A stretch of DNA of 64,000 nt from assembly GCA_035388825.1 (NCBI GenBank), contig DAOOQQ010000001.1, forward strand, positions 127,014 through 191,013. The letters run 5' to 3'. Positions 35,464 to 44,126 of the stretch are shown here, in pieces. The stretch comes from MWAR01 sp035388825 (lineage in GTDB: Bacteria > Muiribacteriota > Ozemobacteria > Ozemobacterales > Ozemobacteraceae). The position numbers were made by a program, and so were the translations under genes. The notes under the pieces are model-generated. The model saw nothing but the letters and a program-made list of their open reading frames with translations. It made no database searches and had not been told where the DNA came from. The first letter of the stretch is position 1. Every line of letters starts with the position of its first letter.

Positions 35464-36621
35464 TTGAAATCGCCATTCTTGATGGCCATGAGCAGACTTG
35501 ACTTCATCTGCTTGGCGGCTCTTACATTGGCTGTTGCGATCGGATCGCAGGTCGGGCTGTTCCAATGGGATACCGAGGCCTATCATGCGGCAGGAAGGGC
35601 CTGGAGACAGGGGGGGGATCCCTACGACGTCCTGCTCCTGACGAAGACGATGGGGAAGCCGCCGCTGCCGTTCGTCTATCCGCCGCCGCTGCTGCCGCTG
35701 GCGGGCCTCATGTCCCTGCTTCCTCTGCCGGTATTTCACCTGGTATTTCTGCTGGCCAAGCTGGGGGCGCTGTATCTCCTGTTCCGGTGCTGGAACCGGG
35801 TCGCCGGGCCGGGGAACGGGGTTTCCGTGGCTTTTGCCCTGCTCGCGTTTCACGGGGCGCTCGTGCTCGATCTCGGTTCGGGGAATGTTGCGGTGTTCGA
35901 GAGCCTGCTTCTCTGGCTGGCGCTCGAGGCCTGGATCGATCGCCGCACCGGCGTGTTTGCGGCGGTCACCCTGATGGCGGCCCAGATCAAGCTGCTTCCC
36001 GGGGCGTTTCTGGCGCTTGGGGGATGGGAGCCGCCGGAGCGCCGCCGTTCGGTTCTTGCCGCCCTTGCCGTCGCCGTGCTGCTCCTGGGCGCGGCGTATG
36101 CGGGGGCTCCGGACAGGTGGAGCCGTTTCACGGCTCTCGCTTCGTCGATCGACGAGCGTGGTGCCCAGAATCCCTGCATGGCGGCTCTCTGGCGGGATCT
36201 CACGGGAACCGGCATCGGAAGCGTCGGAAGCGGGGCCGGCGTGGTGCCGCATGCCCTGATGTCCCTGGCCATTCTTGTCATCACCTGGCGGAAGCTCGGC
36301 GCACAGGAGCTCGAGCGGCGTGACGGCCGTCGACGGGCGGTGTTCCTGGCGGTTCTGGCCTATGCCCTGGTGGCACCCCGATTCAAGGGCTACTCGTACC
36401 TGTTGCTGGTTCCGGCCGCCTCGGCGGCGCTGAAGGGATGGAAAAAATATGATAGTCTATATTATATATTCCTCTGCTTCGGTCTGGTGCCGTTTCTGCC
36501 GTCTTCCGTGAAGCTTCCGGCCGGGATCGGGTACCTTCCGGCTATCTGGGCCTTCGCGTTCTGGGTGATCCTCCTGAGAACCCCTCCGGAGGACGGACCG
36601 GGCACGGAGAGGCAGGGCTGA
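35464..36621 (+). CDS. GT87/DUF2029-like membrane glycosyltransferase
   Basis: A 385-residue protein with about 9-10 transmembrane segments and the GT87-type loop DTEAYHAAGRAWRQGGDPYD plus PPPLLPLAGLMSLLP. It is probably a lipid-linked sugar transferase. The first about 95 bases are AT-rich like the preceding gene, then GC rises sharply near 35560. The start is uncertain: TTG 35464 has AGAGG 9 bases upstream, while ATG 35482 or 35488 lack a ribosome binding site. The YYIFLC segment near 36447 is an AT-rich island with two overlapping ATA-N8-TAT sites. The pair may have replaced or extended an older single gene. Confidence 0.7.
   Translation: MKSPFLMAMSRLDFICLAALTLAVAIGSQVGLFQWDTEAYHAAGRAWRQGGDPYDVLLLTKTMGKPPLPFVYPPPLLPLAGLMSLLPLPVFHLVFLLAKLGALYLLFRCWNRVAGPGNGVSVAFALLAFHGALVLDLGSGNVAVFESLLLWLALEAWIDRRTGVFAAVTLMAAQIKLLPGAFLALGGWEPPERRRSVLAALAVAVLLLGAAYAGAPDRWSRFTALASSIDERGAQNPCMAALWRDLTGTGIGSVGSGAGVVPHALMSLAILVITWRKLGAQELERRDGRRRAVFLAVLAYALVAPRFKGYSYLLLVPAASAALKGWKKYDSLYYIFLCFGLVPFLPSSVKLPAGIGYLPAIWAFAFWVILLRTPPEDGPGTERQG
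35570..35583. repeat. ATA-N8-TAT site 12
   Basis: Spacer CCGAGGCC (fully GC-rich), at the sharp AT-to-GC boundary in the second GT87-like gene. It shows the word is not just a by-product of AT-rich patches. Confidence 0.6.
36447..36465. repeat. ATA-N8-TAT sites 13 and 14 (overlapping)
   Basis: Two overlapping exact copies (36447-36460, 36452-36465) in codons for KYDSLYYIF of the second GT87-like gene, with CTA and ATA codons. Confidence 0.55.
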
Positions 36622-36755
36622 CGGGGAGCGCCCGGAATAGGGAGGTTTGAAGGAGGGGCGCGTTCTCCCTGGGGATCGTTGGGGCATCATCCCGGCAGCC
36701 GTCGGGGGTGTGTTATTCTGGATCCATCGGACAGACTTGGGGACGGGGGAAGAAG

Positions 36756-38168
36756 ATGGCGCGCAAGAACGGCGTGACGTATGCCTGCCAGACGTGCGGG
36801 CAGAGCTTCAGCAAGTGGCAGGGCCAGTGCAGCGCGTGCGGGGAGTGGAACACCATCGTCGCCGAGGCGGCCGGCCCGGCCGGCCGGCCGGGCATGCACG
36901 ACTTCAAGAGCGGGGCTGCCAATCTGGCTCTCTGCCAGGCGCTCGACGACGTGAAGGCCGAGAGCGCCGCCCGCTTCCCCACCGGCTTCGACACGTTCGA
37001 CGAACTCATCGGCGGCGGGCTCGTTCCCGGAGGCATCACCCTGATCGGCGGCGAGCCGGGGGTCGGCAAATCGACGTTCATGCTCCAGCTCGCCTCCCGT
37101 CTCGCGGTAAAAATAAAGCCAATATTATATATTTCGGGGGAGGAGTCGTCGACACAGATCAAGCTGCGTGCCGACCGCCTCAACATCGGAAACGGCAAGG
37201 ACATCTTCCTCGTCTCGGAGCAGAACCTCGACGCCGCGCTTGGCGCCGTGATGACCTACCAGCCGAAACTGCTCGTGATCGACTCGATCCAGACCGTGTT
37301 CACGCCCCAGCTCGAGGCGACCCCCGGCGCCGTCGCCCAGGTGCGCGAGTGCGCGGCGATCCTCACGAAATTCGGGAAAGACCGGGGTTTGCCCGTCATG
37401 ATCATCGGCCATGTCACGAAAGAGGGGGCGATCGCGGGGCCAAAAGTGCTCGAGCACATCGTCGACACGGTGCTGTATTTTGAAGGCGAGATCAACTCGA
37501 ACTTCCGTATCCTGCGCGTGTTCAAGAACCGGTTCGGGGCTACCGGCGAGGTCTCTGTGTTTCAGATGAGGGCGAGCGGCCTGATGCCGGTGATCAATCC
37601 CTCCGACCTGTTCGTGAGCCGGCATCGCACCGCCGCGCCTGGCGTCGTCGTGGTGCCTCTCCTCGAAGGCTCGCGCTGCATCCTCGCCGAGCTGCAGGCC
37701 CTCGTGACGCACTCGTTCCTGTCGATGCCGCGCCGCGTCGTTTCGGGGCTCGACTCGAACCGGATCCACCTCGTGCTGGCCGTGCTCGAAAAGCATGGCG
37801 GGCTCAAGTTCTACAACCGGGATGTGTTCGCGAACGTCGCCGGAGGCTTGCGGATGAACGAACCGGGCGGCGATCTGGGACTGGCCATGGCGATGATCGG
37901 CAGCGCCTGGGACCGGCCGGTTCCGCACGATCTGCTGATGGCCGGCGAACTCACCCTTTCGGGCGATATCCGCCCGGTCGCCGGTATCGAGCGCCGGCTG
38001 GCCGAGGGCCGCCGGTTCGGCTTCACCCGCTTCCTCGTCTCCGCCGCGGGAGAGCCCCCGAAAGGGAACGACGTCGTCCGCGTCCAGAACATCGCCGACG
38101 CGATCCGCCACGTCTTCCCCGGCGGACGCCCCCCGGCCTCTGAAGCCCGTCAGCCGTCTGGGGAGTGA
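36756..38168 (+). CDS. radA: DNA repair protein RadA (Sms)
   Basis: RecA-like helicase that extends D-loops during recombination; 470 residues. It opens with the zinc finger YACQTCGQSFSKWQGQCSACGEW. Walker A is GGEPGVGKST, the RadA-specific KNRFG motif lies in FKNRFGATGEV, and the C-terminal third is the inactive Lon-protease-like domain (GGLRMNEPGGDLGLAMAM, AGELTLSGDIRPV). ATG 36756 follows GGGGGAAGAAG; an earlier in-frame start lacks support. Nine consecutive codons near 37107 (GTA AAA ATA AAG CCA ATA TTA ...) are all A/T-ending, a localised anomaly in an otherwise G/C-ending gene. Confidence 0.95.
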   Translation: MARKNGVTYACQTCGQSFSKWQGQCSACGEWNTIVAEAAGPAGRPGMHDFKSGAANLALCQALDDVKAESAARFPTGFDTFDELIGGGLVPGGITLIGGEPGVGKSTFMLQLASRLAVKIKPILYISGEESSTQIKLRADRLNIGNGKDIFLVSEQNLDAALGAVMTYQPKLLVIDSIQTVFTPQLEATPGAVAQVRECAAILTKFGKDRGLPVMIIGHVTKEGAIAGPKVLEHIVDTVLYFEGEINSNFRILRVFKNRFGATGEVSVFQMRASGLMPVINPSDLFVSRHRTAAPGVVVVPLLEGSRCILAELQALVTHSFLSMPRRVVSGLDSNRIHLVLAVLEKHGGLKFYNRDVFANVAGGLRMNEPGGDLGLAMAMIGSAWDRPVPHDLLMAGELTLSGDIRPVAGIERRLAEGRRFGFTRFLVSAAGEPPKGNDVVRVQNIADAIRHVFPGGRPPASEARQPSGE

Positions 38169-38179
38169 CCCCGGGGCGT

Positions 38180-38208
38180 TTGCTTCCGGGGCTGCTTCGT
38201 GATATGCT
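38180..38208 (+). promoter_or_regulatory. Candidate promoter of the PIN/TRAM-HutP-aaRS run
   Basis: TTGCTT, a 17-base spacer and TATGCT, 21 bases upstream of the PIN/TRAM gene start. Confidence 0.55.
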
Positions 38209-38229
38209 TTGCAGCCTTCGGAGCGAGCT

Positions 38230-39306
38230 ATGATCTTCCAACTGCTGCGATTTCTCCTCGTCATCACCGGAACCGTCGCCGGCGTCGCGCTGGCGTACGG
38301 TGTCACGTCGCAGTACGAAAACTTCCTCGACACCGACTACCCGGAAATCAAGCTCGCCGCGCTGCTCGGCTGCATCGGCTACCTGCTCTCCTCGATGGCG
38401 GGCCGCGAGCTCCAGGAGTGGATCGAGCAGCGCATCGAAAACAACAACAGCTATGACCTGGCCTGGGGCGCCCTCGGCCTGCTGATGGGCCTCGTCGCAG
38501 CGAACCTGCTGTTCATCCCGGTATATTTCATCATGTACCGCGGGTTCGTGAACATCCGGTTTGACAACAAATACTACGACTCCCTTGTCGCCCTGCTGTA
38601 TCTTTCTATTCCGCTTGGCATAAATCTTTTGTTCGCCTATCTTGGCGTGCGTATCATCGGGCGGTACCGCTCGATCGAGAGCCGCAGCCGGTCGAGCAAT
38701 CTCTCCGTCGCCCCGAAGCTGGTCGACACGAGCGCGATCATCGACGGCCGGTTCGTCGAGCTGTTCCGGCTGGGCTTCATCGAAGGCCAGCTGCTGATTC
38801 CCCGGTTCGTCGTGAACGAGATGCAGTTCCTCGCCGATGCGGCGGATCCGACCCGGCGTGACAAGGGGCGGAAAGCCCTGAACCTGCTCAACAAGCTCCG
38901 CAAGGAGTTTCCCGACCAGGTCCTGATCACCGAGAAGGACTTCCCGGAGGTGCAGGAGGTCGACGGCAAGCTGATCGAGTATGCGAAGGCCGACGGCGCC
39001 GGTCTGATCACGCTGGATTACAATCTCAAGCGGGTGGCGGAGATCCACCAGATCCGCGTGCTGAATCTCAACGAACTGATGAACGCGCTCAAGCCGATTT
39101 TCATGAGCGGCGAGCAGATCGAGGTGCAGATCCTCAAGCCGGGGAAGGAGCCCGCCCAAGGGGTTGGCTACCTGTCGGACGGCACGATGGTCGTCGTCGA
39201 GGACGGCGGCGGCTCGATCGGCGAGAGACGGATGACGACCGTGACCAACATCCTGCAGACCGCTTCCGGCCGGATGATCTTCACGCGCATCAAAACGAAA
39301 AAATAA
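38230..39306 (+). CDS. Membrane PIN/TRAM domain protein (YacL-like)
   Basis: A 358-residue protein with four N-terminal membrane segments (residues 1-145), then a PIN nuclease-fold domain (VDTSAIIDGRFVELFRLGF, with downstream acidic residues in VNEMQFLAD and DGAGLITLDYNL) and a C-terminal TRAM RNA-binding domain (VEVQILKPGKEPAQGVGYL ... DGTMVVVEDGG). This is the YacL family, whose exact role is unsettled; membrane-localised RNA processing is a reasonable inference. GGAGCG precedes ATG 38230. It is followed 40 bases later by the CBS-HutP-like gene, so two RNA-binding proteins are adjacent. Confidence 0.85.
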   Translation: MIFQLLRFLLVITGTVAGVALAYGVTSQYENFLDTDYPEIKLAALLGCIGYLLSSMAGRELQEWIEQRIENNNSYDLAWGALGLLMGLVAANLLFIPVYFIMYRGFVNIRFDNKYYDSLVALLYLSIPLGINLLFAYLGVRIIGRYRSIESRSRSSNLSVAPKLVDTSAIIDGRFVELFRLGFIEGQLLIPRFVVNEMQFLADAADPTRRDKGRKALNLLNKLRKEFPDQVLITEKDFPEVQEVDGKLIEYAKADGAGLITLDYNLKRVAEIHQIRVLNLNELMNALKPIFMSGEQIEVQILKPGKEPAQGVGYLSDGTMVVVEDGGGSIGERRMTTVTNILQTASGRMIFTRIKTKK

Positions 39307-39346
39307 TACGTAACGGCAGACAGGGTCTGCCGGGGGAGGACAGACA

Positions 39347-40132
39347 ATGGGTATCCGGGTGAAGGACATCATGGATCCGAATCCGGTCACGGTGAGTTGC
39401 AACGAGACGCTGTTCGGCCTGCGCGAGATCATGATCCTGCGCCAGCCCGAGTGCGTTCTGGTGCTTAACGACGAGCGCCGGGTCGTCGGGCTGCTGACGC
39501 CGTCGCATCTCGCGACCGCCAACGATGCCGACGTCGACGACAAGGTCGAGCGGTTCATGGTGAAGAAGTTCCGTGCCGTCAACGCCAACTCGGCCGTGCG
39601 CGAAGCCGCCGCCCAGCTTTCGGCGAGTGAGCTCGAGGCGCTTCCCGTGCTCGACAACGCCGAGGAGCTGGTCGGGGTCGTCACCTACAAAGACATCGTG
39701 AAAGACCTCGTCGAGGACCGCTCGGAGCAGAAGCTGACCCCCGAGAGCGCCGTCATCTACCTGGCCATGACCCGCGACCCGGAGCAGGAGGAATACTGGC
39801 TCCAGAAGGTCGCGAGCGCCGGGTTCCGGGCCGCCATCACCCAGGTCGGGGCCACGGCCGAGAAGCTGCCCATCAAGCTTCGGGAGGCCACGATCGTCGC
39901 CGCCATCGCCCGCTCGGTGATCCGGGAGGATCCGCGCGAGAAGTTCGCCGTCAGCAACGCCGTGCGCGATATCTATAGCCAGTGCAATGTCATCAACCCC
40001 GGTCTCGGCGGCGGCTTCAAGGTCGCCATCGTCCGGGGCGAGGGCCGGATCGCGGTCGCCGCGTTCGGCCGGTGCGGCCATGCTCTTGCCAACGGCAACG
40101 AGCAGATCTTCATGGGGGGGAACATCATCTGA
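39347..40132 (+). CDS. CBS-domain pair fused to a HutP-like RNA-binding domain
   Basis: A 261-residue protein. Residues 1-125 form two CBS motifs (VKDIMDPNPVTVSCNETLFG ... and VERFMVKKFRAVNANSAVRE ... DIVKDLVED), a nucleotide-sensing Bateman module. The C-terminal 130 residues follow the HutP pattern: ESAVIYLAMTRDPEQEEYW, GFRAAITQVGATAEKLP, then FKVAIVRGEGRIAVAAFGRC and IFMGGNII. HutP is the histidine- and Mg-dependent antiterminator of Bacillus hut mRNA, with homologues in Clostridia. The C-terminal metal-binding His of B. subtilis HutP (NHI) is not conserved, so the ligand would differ. The HutP assignment is from remembered family patterns and is moderately sure. It starts 40 bases after the PIN/TRAM gene and ends 1 base before gltX. 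Confidence 0.6.
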   Translation: MGIRVKDIMDPNPVTVSCNETLFGLREIMILRQPECVLVLNDERRVVGLLTPSHLATANDADVDDKVERFMVKKFRAVNANSAVREAAAQLSASELEALPVLDNAEELVGVVTYKDIVKDLVEDRSEQKLTPESAVIYLAMTRDPEQEEYWLQKVASAGFRAAITQVGATAEKLPIKLREATIVAAIARSVIREDPREKFAVSNAVRDIYSQCNVINPGLGGGFKVAIVRGEGRIAVAAFGRCGHALANGNEQIFMGGNII

Positions 40133-40133
40133 A

Positions 40134-41561
40134 ATGACCGTCAGAGTCCGCTTCGCGCCTTCACCCACCGGGTATCTCCATGTCGGCGGCGCCCGCACGG
40201 CGCTGTTCAACTGGTTGTTTGCCAAACGTCATGGCGGCACGTTCATCCTCCGCATCGAGGACACCGATCTCGAGCGGTCGACCGCCGAATCCGAGGAGGG
40301 GCTGCTGCGCGATCTGCGCTGGCTCGGCCTCACCTGGGACGAAGGCCCCGGCATCGGCGGCCCCCACGCCCCCTACCGCCAGTCCGAGCGCACGAAGATC
40401 TACCAGGAATGGGCGCACCGGCTCGTCGGGACCGGCGCGGCGTATCCGTGCTTCTGCACCGAGGACGAGCTCGAGAAAAAACGCCAGCAGGCCGAGGCGG
40501 AACACCGCTCGCTGCATTACGACGGCACCTGCCGCCGTCTCTCCGCCGAGGAGGCGCAGCGGCGCGTGGCGGCGGGCGAGCCCCACTGCATCCGCGTCAG
40601 CGTGCCGGCGAAGGATTACGCGGTCAACGATCTGGTCCGGGGCCGCGTCGAGTGGAAGTCCGAGACGCTTGGCGACTTCATCATCCTGCGCTCGAACGGC
40701 ATGCCGGTCTACAACTTCTGCGTTGTCGTCGACGATGCCGACATGGAGATCACCCACGTCATCCGGGCCGAGGAGCATCTCACGAACACGCACCGGCAGC
40801 TGATTCTTTACGAGGCGCTCGGGAAGCCGATTCCGCAGTTCGCCCACGTCTCGCTCATCCTCGGCGCCGACAAGACGAAGCTGTCGAAACGGCACGGCGC
40901 CACCTCGGTCGGCCAGTACGAGACCGACGGCTTCCTCCCCCAGGCGATGGTGAACTTCCTTGCCCTGCTCGGCTGGGCCGAGGGAATCGATAAAGAGCTC
41001 TATAGCATTCCGGAGCTGATCGAGAAGTTCTCGCTCGAACGGATCAATCCCGCTCCGGCCGTCTTCGATCACACCAAGCTGATCTGGATGAACGGCCAGC
41101 ACATCCGGCTGCTCCCGGTCGAGAAGCTCGCCGAGCTGATCACCCCCGCGATGCGCGGCGCGTATCCCGGCGATGCCCGCATGGAAGACGGGGCGTTCCT
41201 GAGAAAACTGGCCGCGACGGTTCAGCCGGCCCTGACGGTGATCCCCGACGTCGTGAATGTCGCAAAACCCCTGCTTCATGCCGGGGAGCCCGCCGATGAC
41301 GAGGCGAAGGCGGCCCTGACAGCGCCCGAGGTTCCGGCCCTCCTGGCAGCTCTCGCCGAGGAGTTCAAGGGATGTGACTGGCAGCGCGATCCGATCAACG
41401 CCGCGATCAAGGCCGCCGGCAAGAAGGCGGGGGCGAAGGGAAAAGGCCTGTTCATGCCCCTGCGCGTGAAACTGACCGGCAGCTGCCACGGCCCCGATCT
41501 CATCAATGTGCTCGATCTGCTGGGCCGCGACGAAGTCGTCAGGCGCCTTGGGATATCCTAA
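40134..41561 (+). CDS. gltX: Glutamyl-tRNA synthetase
   Basis: Charges tRNA-Glu (class I enzyme, 475 residues). The opening VRVRFAPSPTGYLHVGGART contains the HIGH-type motif, and LSKRHGATS the KMSKS-type motif. LRIEDTDLERST and EEGLLRDLRWLGL are typical GlxRS blocks. It could be a non-discriminating enzyme; no gatCAB genes are in the window to decide. The ATG lies one base after the stop of the CBS-HutP gene, so they are co-translated. An ATA-N8-TAT site sits in the codons for DKELYS. leuS follows 24 bases downstream. Confidence 0.95.
   Translation: MTVRVRFAPSPTGYLHVGGARTALFNWLFAKRHGGTFILRIEDTDLERSTAESEEGLLRDLRWLGLTWDEGPGIGGPHAPYRQSERTKIYQEWAHRLVGTGAAYPCFCTEDELEKKRQQAEAEHRSLHYDGTCRRLSAEEAQRRVAAGEPHCIRVSVPAKDYAVNDLVRGRVEWKSETLGDFIILRSNGMPVYNFCVVVDDADMEITHVIRAEEHLTNTHRQLILYEALGKPIPQFAHVSLILGADKTKLSKRHGATSVGQYETDGFLPQAMVNFLALLGWAEGIDKELYSIPELIEKFSLERINPAPAVFDHTKLIWMNGQHIRLLPVEKLAELITPAMRGAYPGDARMEDGAFLRKLAATVQPALTVIPDVVNVAKPLLHAGEPADDEAKAALTAPEVPALLAALAEEFKGCDWQRDPINAAIKAAGKKAGAKGKGLFMPLRVKLTGSCHGPDLINVLDLLGRDEVVRRLGIS
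40990..41003. repeat. ATA-N8-TAT site 15
   Basis: Spacer AAGAGCTC, in gltX. Confidence 0.6.
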
Positions 41562-41585
41562 TGACTATTCAACGGAGTGACCGAA

Positions 41586-44060
41586 ATGGCTGAACGATAC
41601 GAATACAACGCGGTGCAGGAAAAGTGGCACAAGGTCTGGGCCGAGAAAAAGATCTACCGCACGGCCGAGGATCACTCGAAGCCGAAGTTCTACTGCCTCG
41701 ACTTTTTCCCGTACCCGTCGGGCAACGGCCTGTCGGTCGGCCATCTCCGCAACTACGTGCCGACGGATGTCATCTCGCGCATGAAGCGCATGCAGGGCTT
41801 CAACGTCCTGCATCCGATGGGCTGGGATGCGTTCGGCCTGCCCGCCGAGAACTTCGCGATCAAGATGGGGGTCCATCCCACCGAGACGACCGCGAAGAAC
41901 GCCGCCAACTACCGTCGCCAGCTCAGCCTCGTCGAGTGCTCCTACGACTGGGAGCGCGAGATCAACTCGACCGACCCGGGCTACTACAAGTGGACCCAGT
42001 GGTTCTTCCTGATGCTGCACAAGCGCGGCCTGGCCTACCAGTCCACCGGCGCCCAGTGGTGGTGCCCGAGCTGCCAGACGATCCTCGCCAACGAACAGGT
42101 CGAGCAGGGCAAGTGCTGGCGGTGTGAGTCCCTGGTCGAAAAGAAAGACCTGAAACAGTGGTATTTCAAGATCACCGAGTATGCGGACCGGCTGATCGAC
42201 GACCTCAAGACCGTCGACTGGCCCGACCACATCAAGAAGATGCAGGAAAACTGGATCGGCCGCCGCACCGGCACGGAAGTGACGTTCAAGGGCGTGCATC
42301 CGCTGACCGGCGAGACGTTCGACATCCCCATCTTCACGACCCGCGTGGACACGATCTTCGGCGTCACCTTCATGACCCTGGCCCCCGAGCATCCGCTCGT
42401 CGAGAAGCTGACCCACCCCGACCGGAAAGCCGCCGTCGAGGCGTATGTGGCCGAGTCCCGCCGCAAGAGCGAGATCGACCGCCTCTCGACCGACAAGGAA
42501 AAGACCGGCACGGCTATCGGCAGCTTCGCGATCAATCCCTTCAACGGCGAGAACGTGCCGATTTATATCGGTGACTATGTGCTGGTGAGCTACGGCACCG
42601 GCGCCGTCATGGCCGTTCCGGCGCATGACGAACGCGACTTTGCGTTTGCGAAGAAGTATGGCCTCCCGGTCCGCGAGGTCATCACCCCGGCCGGAAAGGC
42701 GCAGGGGAATCTTGCCGCCGCCTATACCGAGTACGGCGTGCTGATCGATTCGGGCGAGTTCTCGGGCCTGACCTCCGAGACGTCGATGGACCGCATGGCC
42801 GCCTGGCTCGAGGGGAAGAACCTCGGCCATCGGCGCGTGAACTACAAGTTTCGCGACTGGCTGATCAGCCGTCAGCGGTACTGGGGCGCCCCGATCCCGG
42901 TCGTGCACTGCGACGGCTGCGGCACCGTGCCTGTCCCGGAAAACCAGCTTCCGGTGCTGCTGCCTCCGATCAAGGAGTTCAAGCCGGGCCAGGATGGCAA
43001 ATCCCCGCTCGCCGGCATCTCGGAATGGGTGAACACGACCTGCCCGAAGTGCGGCAAGCCGGCCCGCCGGGAGACCGACACGATGGACGGGTTCGCCTGC
43101 TCCTCGTGGTATTTCCTGCGGTTCATCGATCCCAAGCTCGACACGGCCCCGTTCGACAAGGCCAAGGCCGCCTACTGGCTGCCGGTCGATCTCTACGTCG
43201 GCGGCGCCGAACATGCCGTCATGCACCTGCTGTACGCGCGGTTCTGGACGAAGGTCATGCAGGACGAGGGGCTGATCCCGTTCGGCGAGCCGTTCGCGAT
43301 GCTGCGCAACCAGGGCATGATGCTGGCCCCCGACGGCCAGAAGATGAGCAAATCGAAGAACAACGTCATCACCCCCGACGAGATGGTCGAGCGGTTTGGC
43401 GCCGACACGCTGCGGGCGTTCATCCTGTTCCTGGGCTGCTTCGAGCTCGAGGTCGCCTGGTCGGACGAGGGCATCAAGGGCATGTACCGGTTCGTCAACC
43501 GCGTCTACGACCTGGTGCAGGAGTATCCGGGCGGCAAGGGCGGCGTGGCTGAGGGCGAGAAGGCCGTCGAGCTGAAGCGGTGGATCCACAAGACGATCAA
43601 GGGGGTCACGGGCGACATCGAGACGTTCAGCTTCAACACGGCCGTGGCGAAGCTGATGGAATTCGTGAACGCGCTCTCCGACTTCGCCCGCAACACCGAA
43701 CTGGCGGGCACGGCGCTGTGGGACGAGGCGGTCGATGCCCTGCTGCTCCTGCTGGCCCCGATCATGCCCTACCTCGCCGAGGAGCTGTGGGACCGCACCG
43801 GCCGCGGCGCGCGGGGTCTGGTCCATCTGCAGGCCTGGCCGAAGTGGGATGAGGCGGCGCTGGTCGAGGATGCGGTGAACCTCCCCGTCCAGGTGAACGG
43901 CAAGCTGCGCGACCAGGTGCGCGTGGCGATCGGCCTCTCCGACGACCAGGTGCGCGAGGCCTGCATGAAGAGCGAGAAAGTCGCGAAGTTCCTCGAGGGC
44001 AAGACGATCGTGAAGTTCATCCATGTGCCGAAGCGCATGGCCAGCTTCGTCGTAAAATAA
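41586..44060 (+). CDS. leuS: Leucyl-tRNA synthetase
   Basis: Charges tRNA-Leu (class I, 824 residues, bacterial type). The HIGH-type motif is in FPYPSGNGLSVGHLRNY and KMSKS in GQKMSKSKNN. The CP1 editing domain is present, with GTGAVMAVPAHDERDFAFAK. A zinc-binding Cys set (CPSCQTILANEQV ... CWRCES) lies near residue 160 and a second pair (CPKCGKPARRETDTMDGF) near residue 485. ATG 41586 has CGGAG about 8 bases upstream; the GTG at 41577 is less likely. A strong terminator follows directly, ending the run. Confidence 0.96.
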   Translation: MAERYEYNAVQEKWHKVWAEKKIYRTAEDHSKPKFYCLDFFPYPSGNGLSVGHLRNYVPTDVISRMKRMQGFNVLHPMGWDAFGLPAENFAIKMGVHPTETTAKNAANYRRQLSLVECSYDWEREINSTDPGYYKWTQWFFLMLHKRGLAYQSTGAQWWCPSCQTILANEQVEQGKCWRCESLVEKKDLKQWYFKITEYADRLIDDLKTVDWPDHIKKMQENWIGRRTGTEVTFKGVHPLTGETFDIPIFTTRVDTIFGVTFMTLAPEHPLVEKLTHPDRKAAVEAYVAESRRKSEIDRLSTDKEKTGTAIGSFAINPFNGENVPIYIGDYVLVSYGTGAVMAVPAHDERDFAFAKKYGLPVREVITPAGKAQGNLAAAYTEYGVLIDSGEFSGLTSETSMDRMAAWLEGKNLGHRRVNYKFRDWLISRQRYWGAPIPVVHCDGCGTVPVPENQLPVLLPPIKEFKPGQDGKSPLAGISEWVNTTCPKCGKPARRETDTMDGFACSSWYFLRFIDPKLDTAPFDKAKAAYWLPVDLYVGGAEHAVMHLLYARFWTKVMQDEGLIPFGEPFAMLRNQGMMLAPDGQKMSKSKNNVITPDEMVERFGADTLRAFILFLGCFELEVAWSDEGIKGMYRFVNRVYDLVQEYPGGKGGVAEGEKAVELKRWIHKTIKGVTGDIETFSFNTAVAKLMEFVNALSDFARNTELAGTALWDEAVDALLLLLAPIMPYLAEELWDRTGRGARGLVHLQAWPKWDEAALVEDAVNLPVQVNGKLRDQVRVAIGLSDDQVREACMKSEKVAKFLEGKTIVKFIHVPKRMASFVVK
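42565..42578. repeat. ATA-N8-TAT site 16
   Basis: Spacer TCGGTGAC, in leuS (TAT ATC GGT GAC TAT). Confidence 0.6.
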
Positions 44061-44071
44061 TGCTGCGAATA

Positions 44072-44107
44072 CAAAGCCCCGGCAGGTGACCGCCGGGGCT
44101 TTGCTTT
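44072..44107 (+). terminator. Intrinsic terminator after leuS
   Basis: A 12-bp stem (CAAAGCCCCGGC paired with GCCGGGGCTTTG) around an 8-base loop, 44072-44103, then CTTT. It starts 12 bases after the stop. Confidence 0.8.
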
Positions 44108-44126
44108 CGCCGGAGCACGGAGAACC

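Noticed and set aside
36647..37483. 278-residue plus-strand open frame across the radA start
   Set aside because: Out of phase with RadA, whose zinc finger and Walker A are unmistakable.
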